IMG/VR virus record: IMGVR_UViG_3300008266_000648
Span: 1 to 20,214 of that record
DNA: 20,214 bases
Strand: one strand, 5' to 3'
Source: a virus
Part shown: positions 10,184 to 18,445 of the stretch, piece after piece
Layout of the letters: each line of letters begins with the position of its first letter
Numbering within the stretch: the stretch's first letter is position 1
Program-made: the position numbers and the translations under genes
The notes under the pieces: generated by a model
The model's input: the letters and a program-made list of their open reading frames with translations, nothing else
Databases searched by the model: none
What the model was told of the DNA's origin: nothing

Positions 10184-11905
10184 ATGTCTTCAATTGATTT
10201 TTCACCCCCCTCGTATAGAGCGGCATCTTCTGACCTTACAATCAGCATTTCCCCTCTGGGTCTAGTAGAACTTGCTGACGAAGAGTTTGAGGTCCACGGT
10301 CCTCGTCTAAACCGTTACTCCCTAAACTGGGCCATGTATCTTGGCCACCACACATCTTATCGACGTCAGGCTGGAGAACCGGCCGTAGTACTGAACTATT
10401 ACCGCGCTATCACTGACTTTATTATTAATTTCACTTTTAGCAAAGGTGTTCAGTTCCGCAGCGTAAAGGCAACCGAAGGTATTGTACCTAATCTTTTAGA
10501 GAGAGTCTGGGAAGTGGACAATAATAAAGCCACTGTGCTTTGGGAGCTAGGGCAGCAGGGCGCTGTTTCTGGAGACTGCTTTATCAAGGTTGCGTATGAG
10601 GAGGGGTACGAAGACCCAGCTGGTGGAGTTCACCCGGGCCGTGTTCGTATATTACCGTTAAACTCATCTTTCTGTTTTCCAGAGTTTCACCCTCACGACC
10701 GTGAACGTTTAATTAGATTTAAACTAAAATACCGTTTTTGGGGCACATCTCTTGAAGGAACTCGTCAGGTCTACACCTACACAGAAATCCTAACTGAGGA
10801 CACAATTGAAGAGTACATCAATGATGAAATGATTGACTCTCGCCCAAATCCTATTGGAATGATTCCGGTAATTCACATACCTAATGTTAGAATCTCTGGT
10901 TCTCCATGGGGACTAAGTGACTGTAACGAAATTATCAGCATTAACAGGATTTACAACGAAACGGCGACAGACATTGCAGACATTGTAAACTACCACGCTG
11001 CTCCTGTAACTGTAATTATTGGCGCTAAGGCAAGCCAGTTAGAAAAAGGCGCTAATAAAGTTTGGGGTGGTTTACCAAAAGACGCTAGAGTAGAAAATCT
11101 TGAAGGTGGTAGCCAAGGCCTAAAGGGCGCTATGGACTTTATGCTTAAACTAAAGCAGGCTATGCACGAAATGACCGGTGTTCCAGAATCCGCTCTTGGT
11201 CAAGCACAACCTATTTCTAACACTTCTGGTGTTGCCCTTTCTATCCAGTTCCAGCCTTTGATGAACCGCTATCACCAAAAAATTGTTCAGTATGCTCACG
11301 GCTTAGAGCGCGTAAACGAACTAGTTTTACGTACGTTGGCGCTAAAAGAGCCAGAGACATTCTTGCTAAATCCAGATGTTGAAACTATGCCTAAGCCGGA
11401 GCAACTAGTTCAGCTAGACCCTAATGACCCAGAGACCTATAGGACTTACTGTCACTTTCCTCCGCCTCTTCCTCTGGACAAACTTATTGTCCTTAACGAA
11501 GTTCAATCACTTCTATCCCTTGGTTTGCAGTCTAAAGAAGGTGCTTTGCGCGACCTTGGTGAAGAGTTCCCAGAGTCCAAGCTTCAAGAGATTCGTAAAG
11601 AACTTATTGATGATGCAGTTGCTGACGGAGCTTTGCGCCTTATTCAAGCTGAAATTGAAAATGAAATTATGACAATCACCGGAGGAATGCCTGGCGGAGA
11701 GCCTGGCCCTGGCGGTGCTCCTGGAGGCGCACCTGGAGGCGGGCAGCCTAACGAAGAGGCTATGCCTCCTACTCAAACTATGCTTGACCCACAAACGCTT
11801 GACAACGTAACTCTAGGTGAGGCAGAGCTTAGAAACAGACTTGTAACGCAAGCTTACGGAACTAAATTGCCTCAACGACAAATTCCGCAAGATTACGAAA
11901 AATAA
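10184..11905 (+). CDS. Portal protein
   Basis: A 573-aa protein that forms the dodecameric channel at one capsid vertex, where terminase docks and head connectors attach. Recognisable portal features include NYYRAITDFIINFTFSKGVQ near residues 71-90, GAVSGDCFIKVAYEEGY (126-142), the wing/stem region IGMIPVIHIPN (224-234), and SPWGLSDCNEIISINRIYNE (240-259). TGVPESALGQAQPISNTSGV (331-350) corresponds to the family's conserved TGVP...G.SG segment. The C-terminal 500-530 is Gly/Pro-rich and flexible. Length fits SPP1 gp6/HK97-type relatives. Order after terminase is canonical. GGAAG is the only ribosome-binding element near ATG 10184, so the start is a little less certain than the identity. Confidence 0.93.
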   Translation: MSSIDFSPPSYRAASSDLTISISPLGLVELADEEFEVHGPRLNRYSLNWAMYLGHHTSYRRQAGEPAVVLNYYRAITDFIINFTFSKGVQFRSVKATEGIVPNLLERVWEVDNNKATVLWELGQQGAVSGDCFIKVAYEEGYEDPAGGVHPGRVRILPLNSSFCFPEFHPHDRERLIRFKLKYRFWGTSLEGTRQVYTYTEILTEDTIEEYINDEMIDSRPNPIGMIPVIHIPNVRISGSPWGLSDCNEIISINRIYNETATDIADIVNYHAAPVTVIIGAKASQLEKGANKVWGGLPKDARVENLEGGSQGLKGAMDFMLKLKQAMHEMTGVPESALGQAQPISNTSGVALSIQFQPLMNRYHQKIVQYAHGLERVNELVLRTLALKEPETFLLNPDVETMPKPEQLVQLDPNDPETYRTYCHFPPPLPLDKLIVLNEVQSLLSLGLQSKEGALRDLGEEFPESKLQEIRKELIDDAVADGALRLIQAEIENEIMTITGGMPGGEPGPGGAPGGAPGGGQPNEEAMPPTQTMLDPQTLDNVTLGEAELRNRLVTQAYGTKLPQRQIPQDYEK

Positions 11906-11931
11906 TTTGCATTTAGCAAGAAAATTCGGAG

Positions 11932-11988
11932 ATATCAGGTAAAACTTGATATTGACAACACATTGAGCGGCTATACGTGACACGTGTC
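11932..11988 (+). promoter_or_regulatory. Promoter/operator region before the scaffold gene
   Basis: ATATCA (11932-11937) and TGATAT (11947-11952) form a dyad that runs into TTGACA (11952-11957). TATACG (11972-11977) follows 14 bases later. GACACGTGTC (11979-11988) is a perfect 10-bp palindrome just downstream, and its half TGTC pairs again with GACA (11992-11995). The layout suggests a regulated promoter for scaffold and capsid genes. No T-run follows, so these are not terminators. Confidence 0.4.
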
Positions 11989-12030
11989 CTAGACACATTT
12001 GAAAAACGCCCCCGAGAATAAAGGAAATAA

Positions 12031-12831
12031 ATGAGTACAGCAGAATCACAACCAAATGCCGAGGCTTTTGAAGCCGAAGCAGGAGTAGCTCCAACAGTAG
12101 CAAGCCCTGACGCTGACGCGTCAATTGCTACGTCAGTGTCTTTTACCGAAGCAGCTGAAAAGAGTTCTAAGTTATTTACTGATGAAGACCTCTCCAAGGC
12201 ACGTGCCCAGGAAAAAGACAAACTTTATCCACAAATTGAGTCGTTAAAATCAGAACTCGCGGAGTTGAAAAAAATTCGCGATGAAGAAGCAGCGGCAAAG
12301 CGTGCGGAAGAAGAGGCTAAAAACGCTGAAGAGCGTGCTAAGGCCGAAGCTGATATGGATGTTCGCGACCTTCTAAAGCAGAAGGAAGCCGAATGGAGTG
12401 AGCAATTGGAGCGTGAACGTCAAGAACGTGAACGCGCATTTGCACTATGGGAGCGCGAAAAGTCTTATGCTGAACTATCCAACTTTAAGCAGCAAGTGCT
12501 TGAAGCTGAGCGGGAAAATATAATTCCCGAGTTGTTAGACCTTGTATCTGGTGAAAGCCAGGAAGAGGTAATCTCGAGCGTCGAGAGCTTGAAAGAGCGC
12601 TCAGCTCGAATCCTTGAGAGTGCCCAGCAGGCTATGCAAAGCGCTCGAAAGGAAATGAAGGGAACGAGTATCACTACTCCTCCCACCGGGCCACTGGACA
12701 TAAATTCGGAGCAACGCACGTTAACGGCACAAGAAATTGCTGCCATGCCGATGAATGAATACGCAAAATATCGTCAACGTCTTTTGAGCGATAAAGCTCA
12801 AGGTCGCGGACAGGGCTTGTTCGGTAACTAA
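12031..12831 (+). CDS. Capsid scaffolding protein
   Basis: A 266-aa, very acidic/charged protein. The N-terminal 50 residues are Ala/Glu/Asp-rich and disordered. Residues about 52-165 form a long coiled coil (KSELAELKKIRDEEAAAKRA and following Glu/Ala/Arg-rich heptads). A helical region (170-205) follows, then a Pro/Thr linker, and a compact C-terminal helix (TAQEIAAMPMNEYAKYRQRL, 231-250) of the kind that binds the capsid protein in other scaffolds. The place immediately before the major capsid gene and the composition are typical. No protease motif is seen, so scaffold removal may not involve this protein's own cleavage. AAAGGA precedes the ATG. Confidence 0.88.
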   Translation: MSTAESQPNAEAFEAEAGVAPTVASPDADASIATSVSFTEAAEKSSKLFTDEDLSKARAQEKDKLYPQIESLKSELAELKKIRDEEAAAKRAEEEAKNAEERAKAEADMDVRDLLKQKEAEWSEQLERERQERERAFALWEREKSYAELSNFKQQVLEAERENIIPELLDLVSGESQEEVISSVESLKERSARILESAQQAMQSARKEMKGTSITTPPTGPLDINSEQRTLTAQEIAAMPMNEYAKYRQRLLSDKAQGRGQGLFGN

Positions 12832-12872
12832 CCCATAATCCAAAGTCAAATTCTATTTAGGAGACCATAAAA

Positions 12873-13961
12873 ATGGCATCAGGTATTACGGGTACTGGCA
12901 ACCTAGCCGCAGCCCCTACCTCTTACTCGGGTACAAATACCCAATTAACCCAGGCGATTCAGCAAATCTGGTCAAAGGAAATCCTTTTCCAGGCTATGCC
13001 GATTCTTCGCTTTGAGCAATTCGCTGTTAAGAAGACTGAACTAGGTGTTGCACCTGGTCTTCAGATTAACTTCTTGCGTTACAACAACCTTGGCTTCGCT
13101 TCGGCGCTTGTTGAAGGTGTTCGTATGCAGACCAACGCGCTAACAGCACAGCAATTCTCAATCACCGTTTCAGAGCACGGATACGCACTTGCAGTTTCTG
13201 AGCTTTTGCTAAACGCATCATTCGATGACGTTATGGCATCTGCTTCACGTCTGCTTGGTCGTAACATGGCTCTTTACCTAGACAAGCTTAGCCGCGACAC
13301 CCTTTACGGTGCTACTTCTAAGATTTATGGTGAAGACCGTACCAACATGCTCTCAATTACCAACGGAACCGGTACTTTCAACCAGTACGCTTACGGTACC
13401 CTAGGTACTAGCCGTGCATCTATGACTGGAAACTTCCATCTAACCCCTCGCGTGGTTAAGGACGCAGTCGAGACACTATCAACCAAGAACATCCCAAGGC
13501 TTGGCGAAACTTATGTTGCTTTCGTTCACCCTCACCAGTCACGTCGTCTACGCGACACTGCTGAGTTTATTGAAGTAACTAAGTACGCTGCTCCAGGTAA
13601 CTTCATGCTAGGTGAAATCGGCCGTCTATACGACACCGTATTCATCGAAACCACTCAGGTCCGTAAGGTTACCGGTGGTGCAGGTACAAGCTACGTCGGA
13701 GATGTTGCTGTTTCTAACCCAACTGTAACCCCTGGTGGTGGTTATGTAACCCCAGACGAGTTCACTGGTGCAGGTTCAGCTGACCGTTATGACTCTATCT
13801 TCATTGGAGATAACGCATTCGGTCACGCAATCTCTCTTCCAGTAGAGCTACGCGATGGTGGTATTCTAGACTTCGGTCGTGAGCACGCCCTCGCTTGGTA
13901 CAGCATCTTTGGTCTAGGTCTAATTACTGACCAGGCTGTTGTTGTAGCAGAAACCAACTAA
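12873..13961 (+). CDS. Major capsid protein, N4-gp56 family
   Basis: A 362-aa capsid subunit with an HK97-like fold expected. Landmarks include QAIQQIWSKEILFQAMPILR (27-46), LALYLD-type spine helix SASRLLGRNMALYLDKLSRD, then LSTKNIPRLGETYVAFVHPH and GEIGRLYDTVFIETTQVRKV in the P/A domains, all characteristic of N4-gp56 family major capsid proteins. It is placed right after the scaffold. TAGGAG precedes the ATG. Codon choice is the most biased in the window, as expected for the most abundant virion protein. The start at 12873 leaves 41 bases after the scaffold stop. The hairpin element at 13965-14010 follows directly. Confidence 0.95.
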   Translation: MASGITGTGNLAAAPTSYSGTNTQLTQAIQQIWSKEILFQAMPILRFEQFAVKKTELGVAPGLQINFLRYNNLGFASALVEGVRMQTNALTAQQFSITVSEHGYALAVSELLLNASFDDVMASASRLLGRNMALYLDKLSRDTLYGATSKIYGEDRTNMLSITNGTGTFNQYAYGTLGTSRASMTGNFHLTPRVVKDAVETLSTKNIPRLGETYVAFVHPHQSRRLRDTAEFIEVTKYAAPGNFMLGEIGRLYDTVFIETTQVRKVTGGAGTSYVGDVAVSNPTVTPGGGYVTPDEFTGAGSADRYDSIFIGDNAFGHAISLPVELRDGGILDFGREHALAWYSIFGLGLITDQAVVVAETN

Positions 13962-13964
13962 TTG

Positions 13965-14010
13965 TCTGAGGGGGGTCAGCAATGGCCCCCCTCTACAATA
14001 CCCCCTCAGA
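13965..14010 (+). other. Mutually exclusive hairpins after the capsid gene
   Basis: TCTGAGGGGG (13965-13974) can pair with CCCCCTCAGA (14001-14010) in a perfect 10-bp stem. The overlapping GAGGGGGG (13968-13975) can instead pair with CCCCCCTC (13986-13993) in an 8-bp stem. Both cannot form at once. Neither is followed by a T-run. The RNA could set relative expression of capsid and downstream gene or protect the capsid mRNA 3' end. TACAAT (13994-13999) lies between the alternative arms. Confidence 0.7.
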
Positions 14011-14033
14011 GATAATAATTAGGAGAACATACC

Positions 14034-14402
14034 GTGGCAACACAAAAGAAACCGACCGACTTTACTGGTCGTCAGCGCGACGCCCTCGCTCAGCAGGCTT
14101 TAGACGAACAGCAATCTCGCGCAAGCGAACTTGCAATGGCTACTGCGGAAGCAGCTATCAAAGCTGAAACAGAAGTTATCGACGCTACAGAGCCAACTCG
14201 TGCTCAAGCAATTGTTGTTGATGAAGTTATTAAGACTAGCGGTAAAGGTAAGACAGTTACCATCCGCGTATCAGACAACATTGAGTCTATGACCTTTGGT
14301 GCAGGAAACTACTACAGCTTTAAGGCTGGACAGAAGTACGAAGTAACCGAAGAGATTGCAACTCATCTTGAGGAAAAAGGCTACGTATCGGCTCGATACT
14401 AA
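14034..14402 (+). CDS. Small protein after capsid, GTG start, 122 aa
   Basis: GTG 14034 has TAGGAG eight bases or so upstream, a firm start. Residues 1-65 are Ala/Glu/Gln-rich and helical (DALAQQALDEQQSRASELAM). Residues 70-122 form a beta domain (KTVTIRVSDNIESMTFGAG, then YYSFKAGQKYEVTEEIATHL and a closing EEKGYVSARY). The C-terminal pattern (a hydrophobic start, an F/A-G-K-x-Y-E-V turn, and a helix ending in GYV) is common in small proteins encoded right after phage capsid genes, for which a head-decoration or head-completion role is assumed. No closer family can be named. A terminator follows. Confidence 0.75.
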   Translation: MATQKKPTDFTGRQRDALAQQALDEQQSRASELAMATAEAAIKAETEVIDATEPTRAQAIVVDEVIKTSGKGKTVTIRVSDNIESMTFGAGNYYSFKAGQKYEVTEEIATHLEEKGYVSARY

Positions 14403-14418
14403 AGACCTTGTAGGCGAG

Positions 14419-14446
14419 CAGCGGGTGTAGTGCCCGCTGTTTCGTT
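14419..14446 (+). terminator. Intrinsic terminator after the 122-aa gene
   Basis: CAGCGGG (14419-14425), loop TGTAGTG and CCCGCTG (14433-14439) form a perfect 7-bp GC-rich stem, followed by TTTCGTTT. It would reduce read-through from the capsid operon into connector and fibre genes. Further on is a run of seven T (14455-14462 region) without a stem. Confidence 0.75.
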
Positions 14447-14511
14447 TATCCAGACTTTTTTTAATTTCTAGGTCATCATAGAAGTGACTCGATTTTTAGG
14501 TTAGGCGTATT

Positions 14512-15573
14512 ATGGCAACACTCTCCGACCTTAGAAGTAAGGTACGATTAGAGCTAAATGACCAACCCCGTCAATTTACTAAGACCTTTACTACTGACGG
14601 AACTACTAAAGATTTTAACCTAGGCGTAAAGCCTGTCGAAGCAACCACCTTGATGGTAACCGACAATGGAACTCCACTAGCAAACCCAGCAGGCTATACC
14701 GTAGAACCTATTTATGGCGTTATTCACACGGTAAACACCCTTGCGGCTAACAGAACTCTAAAAGTGACTGGTAGCGTATTTAGGTATTTTACCGATGACC
14801 AGCTAGATTACTTTATAAATGTAGCTGTGCTACAGCACACCGAAAACCGCACAGACGGCTTTAACAGGGCCATAACTTTGGATACGCTTCCGGAGATAGA
14901 AGTATACCCAGTCGTCCTTCTAGCGACCACTGAGGCCCTGTGGGCCCTAGCTACGGACGCAGCTTTTGATATAAATATCCAAGGTCCGGATGGGGTAGCA
15001 ATACCTAGGTCTCAAAGATTTTCGCAATTAAACGCTATTATCGAATCTCGCAAAGAGCAGTATAGAAATATTTGTGCTGCGCTAAACATTGGTATTTGGC
15101 GAATTGAGATGGGAGTTCTACGCAGGGTGAGCCGTACCACAAACAAGCTTGTGCCTGTTTACGTATCCCAGGAAATTGATGACTCAACCATGCCAGAAAG
15201 AGTCTACATTCAGCGTGACATTAATGGTCGTACCCCAATCCCAAGCGATGTACCAATCTACGATATTGTCTTGCAAAAGGGCGATAACTTCTCTGTTATC
15301 CTTGACTTCCCAGACACGTTTAACTTCAACGACCTAGTATTTAAGGCGCAGGTTAGAACTTATCCTGCATCGCCTAGCCTATGGGCTACATTTACAATCG
15401 CTGTGTATGACGCTAACCTTAGAAAACTTCAGCTATCGCTCAGCGCAGCAGATACTGTACGTATCCCAACCAGATGTTTCTGGGATATACAGGCCACATC
15501 TTTGTCCGATGCTAACTTCTCTAAGACATACTTGCGTGGACAAATATTTGCTTACCCACAGGTGACTCAGTAA
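14512..15573 (+). CDS. Head-tail connector fused to BppU-like domain, 353 aa
   Basis: Residues 1-215 open with [20 protein letters not shown], then beta strands, [20 protein letters not shown], and helices ([18 protein letters not shown]). This is the helical layout of adaptor proteins that close the portal ring. Residues 248-353 ([39 protein letters not shown], a CFWDIQATS strand, [13 protein letters not shown]) match the BppU N-domain pattern, found in baseplate upper proteins and in fibre-attached domains. The fusion suggests that the neck and the fibre base are joined in one chain. A collagen-like fibre gene follows in a TAATG overlap. The ribosome-binding site before ATG 14512 is weak (TTAGG). 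Confidence 0.75.
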   Translation: MATLSDLRSKVRLELNDQPRQFTKTFTTDGTTKDFNLGVKPVEATTLMVTDNGTPLANPAGYTVEPIYGVIHTVNTLAANRTLKVTGSVFRYFTDDQLDYFINVAVLQHTENRTDGFNRAITLDTLPEIEVYPVVLLATTEALWALATDAAFDINIQGPDGVAIPRSQRFSQLNAIIESRKEQYRNICAALNIGIWRIEMGVLRRVSRTTNKLVPVYVSQEIDDSTMPERVYIQRDINGRTPIPSDVPIYDIVLQKGDNFSVILDFPDTFNFNDLVFKAQVRTYPASPSLWATFTIAVYDANLRKLQLSLSAADTVRIPTRCFWDIQATSLSDANFSKTYLRGQIFAYPQVTQ

Positions 15574-15998
15574 TGCCAGACCAAATTATAATTACCCCGT
15601 CTCCTGTTGTAGAAGTCACAGTAACAACGCCAGCTACCCCAGCTAGCCCGTCTACTGTAGTCAACGTTGAACCTGGAAATCCTGGTCCTGCCGGACCTAC
15701 GGGACCCGCCGGTCCCGCTGGTCCTACCGGACCTGCTGGACCTACTGGTGCAACTGGACCTGTTGGACCGACTGGACCACAAGGCCCCGTAGGCCCAGCG
15801 CCCACTATAGCGTACACTCATACGCAAAATGCGGTATCCTCTACTTGGAGCATTACACATAATCTTGGCTTTAAGCCAAACGTTACCACTATTGATTCAG
15901 CGTCTTTAAATATTGAAGGCAACATTGTGCACGTAAATGATAACAGTTTAAACGTAGTTTTTAGCATAGCCACAACTGGTTTTGCTTATCTATCTTAG
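15573..15998 (+). CDS. Collagen-like fibre with C-terminal tip domain, 141 aa
   Basis: Starts in a TAATG overlap with the connector. Residues 1-34 form a Pro/Thr/Val-rich anchor. Residues 35-76 are 14 consecutive Gly-X-X triplets, mostly GPA/GPT, which would trimerise as a collagen helix. Residues 79-141 ([20 protein letters not shown], then [20 protein letters not shown]) form a beta-sandwich tip of the type found at the ends of many phage fibres. A short trimeric fibre on head, neck or tail is inferred. The tip is related in pattern to the C-terminus of the 809-aa fibre downstream. Its TAG stop forms part of the TTAGGA ribosome-binding site of that gene. Confidence 0.85.
   Translation: MPDQIIITPSPVVEVTVTTPATPASPSTVVNVEPGNPGPAGPTGPAGPAGPTGPAGPTGATGPVGPTGPQGPVGPAPTIAYTHTQNAVSSTWSITHNLGFKPNVTTIDSASLNIEGNIVHVNDNSLNVVFSIATTGFAYLS
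15675..15800 (+). repeat. Collagen Gly-X-X coding repeat (14 triplets)
   Basis: Nine-base units (GGA/GGT-CCT/CCC-...) encode 14 uninterrupted GXX triplets, mostly GP(A/T). Synonymous codons vary, so the repeat is older or less homogenised than the one at 5305-5451. Confidence 0.9.
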
Positions 15999-16006
15999 GA
16001 ATGTAA

Positions 16007-18436
16007 ATGGCTCGTAATTTTCTAACCCCCATAAACCTGAATAGCCTTGAGTTACAGAACTTTATTGTTCATAACGTAGCCAACGACCCTACCGGTGTCA
16101 CCGGTAGGCTGTACTATAACAGCACTAGCAATACTTTAAAAGTCTACAATGGCTCCTCTTGGCTAACCGTCGCTACCGGTGGCAGCACATTTACTCTAGG
16201 TAGTACATCTGTTTCTATTGGCGGAACCACTACAACTGTTAGCGGTCTGACGCTAGGCGCGTCTTCGGTATGGAACGGTGACACTATTGGCGTTGCTTAC
16301 GGAGGAACCGGAACCGTTAATGGGTCTATAACCGGTACCGGAGCTCTTACATTTACAGCTGGTGGCTCAAACACAAACGTTGTCCTTGTTCCTAATGGTA
16401 CCGGTGCCGTAAACGTATCTAGCAAAACTATCATTAATCTTGCCGACCCCGTAAACGACACTGACGCTGCTAATAAGCGTTATGTAGATAACGTATCTTT
16501 GGGCGTAAACTCTCACGCTTCTGCGGTAGCTTTGATTGACTCTACGATTGCCGGTACTTATACAGCTGGTACCACTGGTGCCGATGGAGGTACTGGTGTA
16601 GGAGCGTACATCACCTATACCAATACTGGCGTAGTGACTGTGGACACCACTGTTACTTTAGCGCAGTATGACCGTGTAGTAGTTAATGGAGGTGTGACAG
16701 CTGACACTGGAACAGCGTCTATTGCAAACGGTATCTACGTAGTAACTACTGCTGGTGCTATTGGTGTTGCGGCTGTTCTTACTCGTGCTGCAGACTTTGA
16801 CAACAGCAACTTTGGCGACGTAACTTCTGGTGACTTAGTATATATTGCTGGTGGGTCTAACTGGGGCGGAACTCAGTGGGTTCAAACAATAAAAGGAACC
16901 GCCACTATTGGTACAGGAGCGTCAACTCGTTACTCAGTGAAAATTGGTACTGATGACATTACTTTCACCCAGTTCTCCGGTGTTTCATCTGTAACCGCTG
17001 GTGCTGGTCTTGTAAAGAACGGTAACGCTTTTGACGTAGTAGGAACTACAGACAGAATTACTGTAAATAACGACTCCATAGATATTTCTTCTAACTATGT
17101 TGGTCAAAGTACTATTACTACTCTTGGTACTGTGACAACTGGTACATGGAGCGCCACTACTATTGCCACAAATAAAGGTGGTACTGGTTTAACCTCGTTT
17201 ACCAGCGGTGGAGCTGTTTATGCTACATCTACCTCGGCTCTTACTACTGGAACTCTACCAGTAACAGCGGGAGGTACTGGAGCAGCTACGTTTACCTCTG
17301 GAGGGTTACTTAGAGGAAACGGCACGAGCGCTCTTTCTGTTGCTAGCGCCGCTGATATCGTAGCCGCTATTGGTTCTACTGCCGTAACTAACGCTACAAA
17401 TGCAACAAATGCAACTAACTCTACAAACGTTGCGACAACGCTATCTAGTTCCTCTTCTACTTTTTATCCTACATTTGTAGCTAGCACTACTAATGGAAAC
17501 CAGGGAATTAGTAATGCAACAAGTTTAACTTTTGTTCCATCTACTGGAACTTTGTCAGCAACTGTGTTCAGCGGTTCTGGTGCAAGCCTTACTAGCCTTA
17601 ATGGTTCTAACATCTCTTCTGGAACTGTTGCCTTTGCTAGACTAGCAGCTCTCTACATAGGTACTACTACTGTTCAATCCTCTTCGACAACTCAAGCATT
17701 AACTGGCATTTCTTCCGTTACTGGTGGAACAACCATTTCAGTAAACGGTGCTGGAAATGCGGCAGGTTCAGCATATGGTGTTACTATTCAGGGTGGCGCA
17801 AATACCTCTAGCGGTATCCACAGCGGTGGTTCTGTAACCATTACTGGTGGTGCAGGTAACGCTACCCAGGGTATCGGTGGGTCTATAAGTATAACTGCAG
17901 GATCTGGAAGCGCTACTAGTGGTGGTGGAGGCATTACTATCAATGCTGGTGCGGGTAATACTGACCCAGCAGTTAGCCTTATTAATATTGGTACCGCTAA
18001 TACTTACGCAATTTCTCTCGGTATGTCTGGTGGAGGCACCACTACAACAGTAACTGGAACTGTAAAACTTCCTACAGTAGGTACTTCTGGTTTTGTAAAA
18101 TTGGGTGCGGGTGGGCAGTTATCTGCTGACACAAACACTTACCTAACTTCTACTACAGGTGTTACTACCGTAAACGGCTCTTCAGGCGCTATTGGTGCTA
18201 CAGCTAACTCTAATGGTGCGATAACTCGTTACTACAGAGCTACTAACTCCGCTGGAACTACAACCACTATCAACCACGCTTATGGTCAATGGGTTTTGGT
18301 TCAGGTTTACAAGACCAGCGACGGTACATTAGTAGAAACTGATGTCGCTAACACAGCTACTTCTGGTGGTACAACTACAATAACCTTTGCTGCATCTCAA
18401 ACTGCTGGAGACTACACAATCGTAATTATCGGCTAG
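16007..18436 (+). CDS. Long tail fibre protein, 809 aa
   Basis: A Thr/Gly/Ser/Ala-rich, beta-type fibre. N-terminus MARNFLTPINL is the likely attachment segment. Residues 33-52 (GRLYYNSTSNTLKVYNGSSW) and 153-161 (DAANKRYVD) are common fibre motifs. Residues about 168-325 form a domain with NGIYVVTT, LTRAADFDNSNFG and ITFTQFSG, known from other phage fibres. GGTG motifs repeat (YGGTGT, NKGGTGLTSF, TAGGTGAATF). NAT repeats sit near 463-473, and a Gly-rich beta region lies around 595-655. The C-terminus (about 735-809) has TTTTINHAYGQWVLVQVYKT and a TFAASQTAGDYTIVIIG end, a receptor-tip-like sandwich. Host-surface recognition is inferred. TTAGGA ribosome-binding site includes the previous stop codon. 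Confidence 0.88.
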   Translation: MARNFLTPINLNSLELQNFIVHNVANDPTGVTGRLYYNSTSNTLKVYNGSSWLTVATGGSTFTLGSTSVSIGGTTTTVSGLTLGASSVWNGDTIGVAYGGTGTVNGSITGTGALTFTAGGSNTNVVLVPNGTGAVNVSSKTIINLADPVNDTDAANKRYVDNVSLGVNSHASAVALIDSTIAGTYTAGTTGADGGTGVGAYITYTNTGVVTVDTTVTLAQYDRVVVNGGVTADTGTASIANGIYVVTTAGAIGVAAVLTRAADFDNSNFGDVTSGDLVYIAGGSNWGGTQWVQTIKGTATIGTGASTRYSVKIGTDDITFTQFSGVSSVTAGAGLVKNGNAFDVVGTTDRITVNNDSIDISSNYVGQSTITTLGTVTTGTWSATTIATNKGGTGLTSFTSGGAVYATSTSALTTGTLPVTAGGTGAATFTSGGLLRGNGTSALSVASAADIVAAIGSTAVTNATNATNATNSTNVATTLSSSSSTFYPTFVASTTNGNQGISNATSLTFVPSTGTLSATVFSGSGASLTSLNGSNISSGTVAFARLAALYIGTTTVQSSSTTQALTGISSVTGGTTISVNGAGNAAGSAYGVTIQGGANTSSGIHSGGSVTITGGAGNATQGIGGSISITAGSGSATSGGGGITINAGAGNTDPAVSLINIGTANTYAISLGMSGGGTTTTVTGTVKLPTVGTSGFVKLGAGGQLSADTNTYLTSTTGVTTVNGSSGAIGATANSNGAITRYYRATNSAGTTTTINHAYGQWVLVQVYKTSDGTLVETDVANTATSGGTTTITFAASQTAGDYTIVIIG

Positions 18437-18445
18437 GATTAAATC

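Noticed and set aside
13982-14167. Plus-strand 61-aa frame starting just after the capsid gene
   Set aside because: Overlaps the 122-aa gene in another frame, lies over the hairpin element and has no ribosome-binding site.
15521-15860. Two minus-strand Gly/Pro-rich frames opposite the collagen-like fibre
   Set aside because: Reverse complement of Gly-X-X codons produces open frames automatically.
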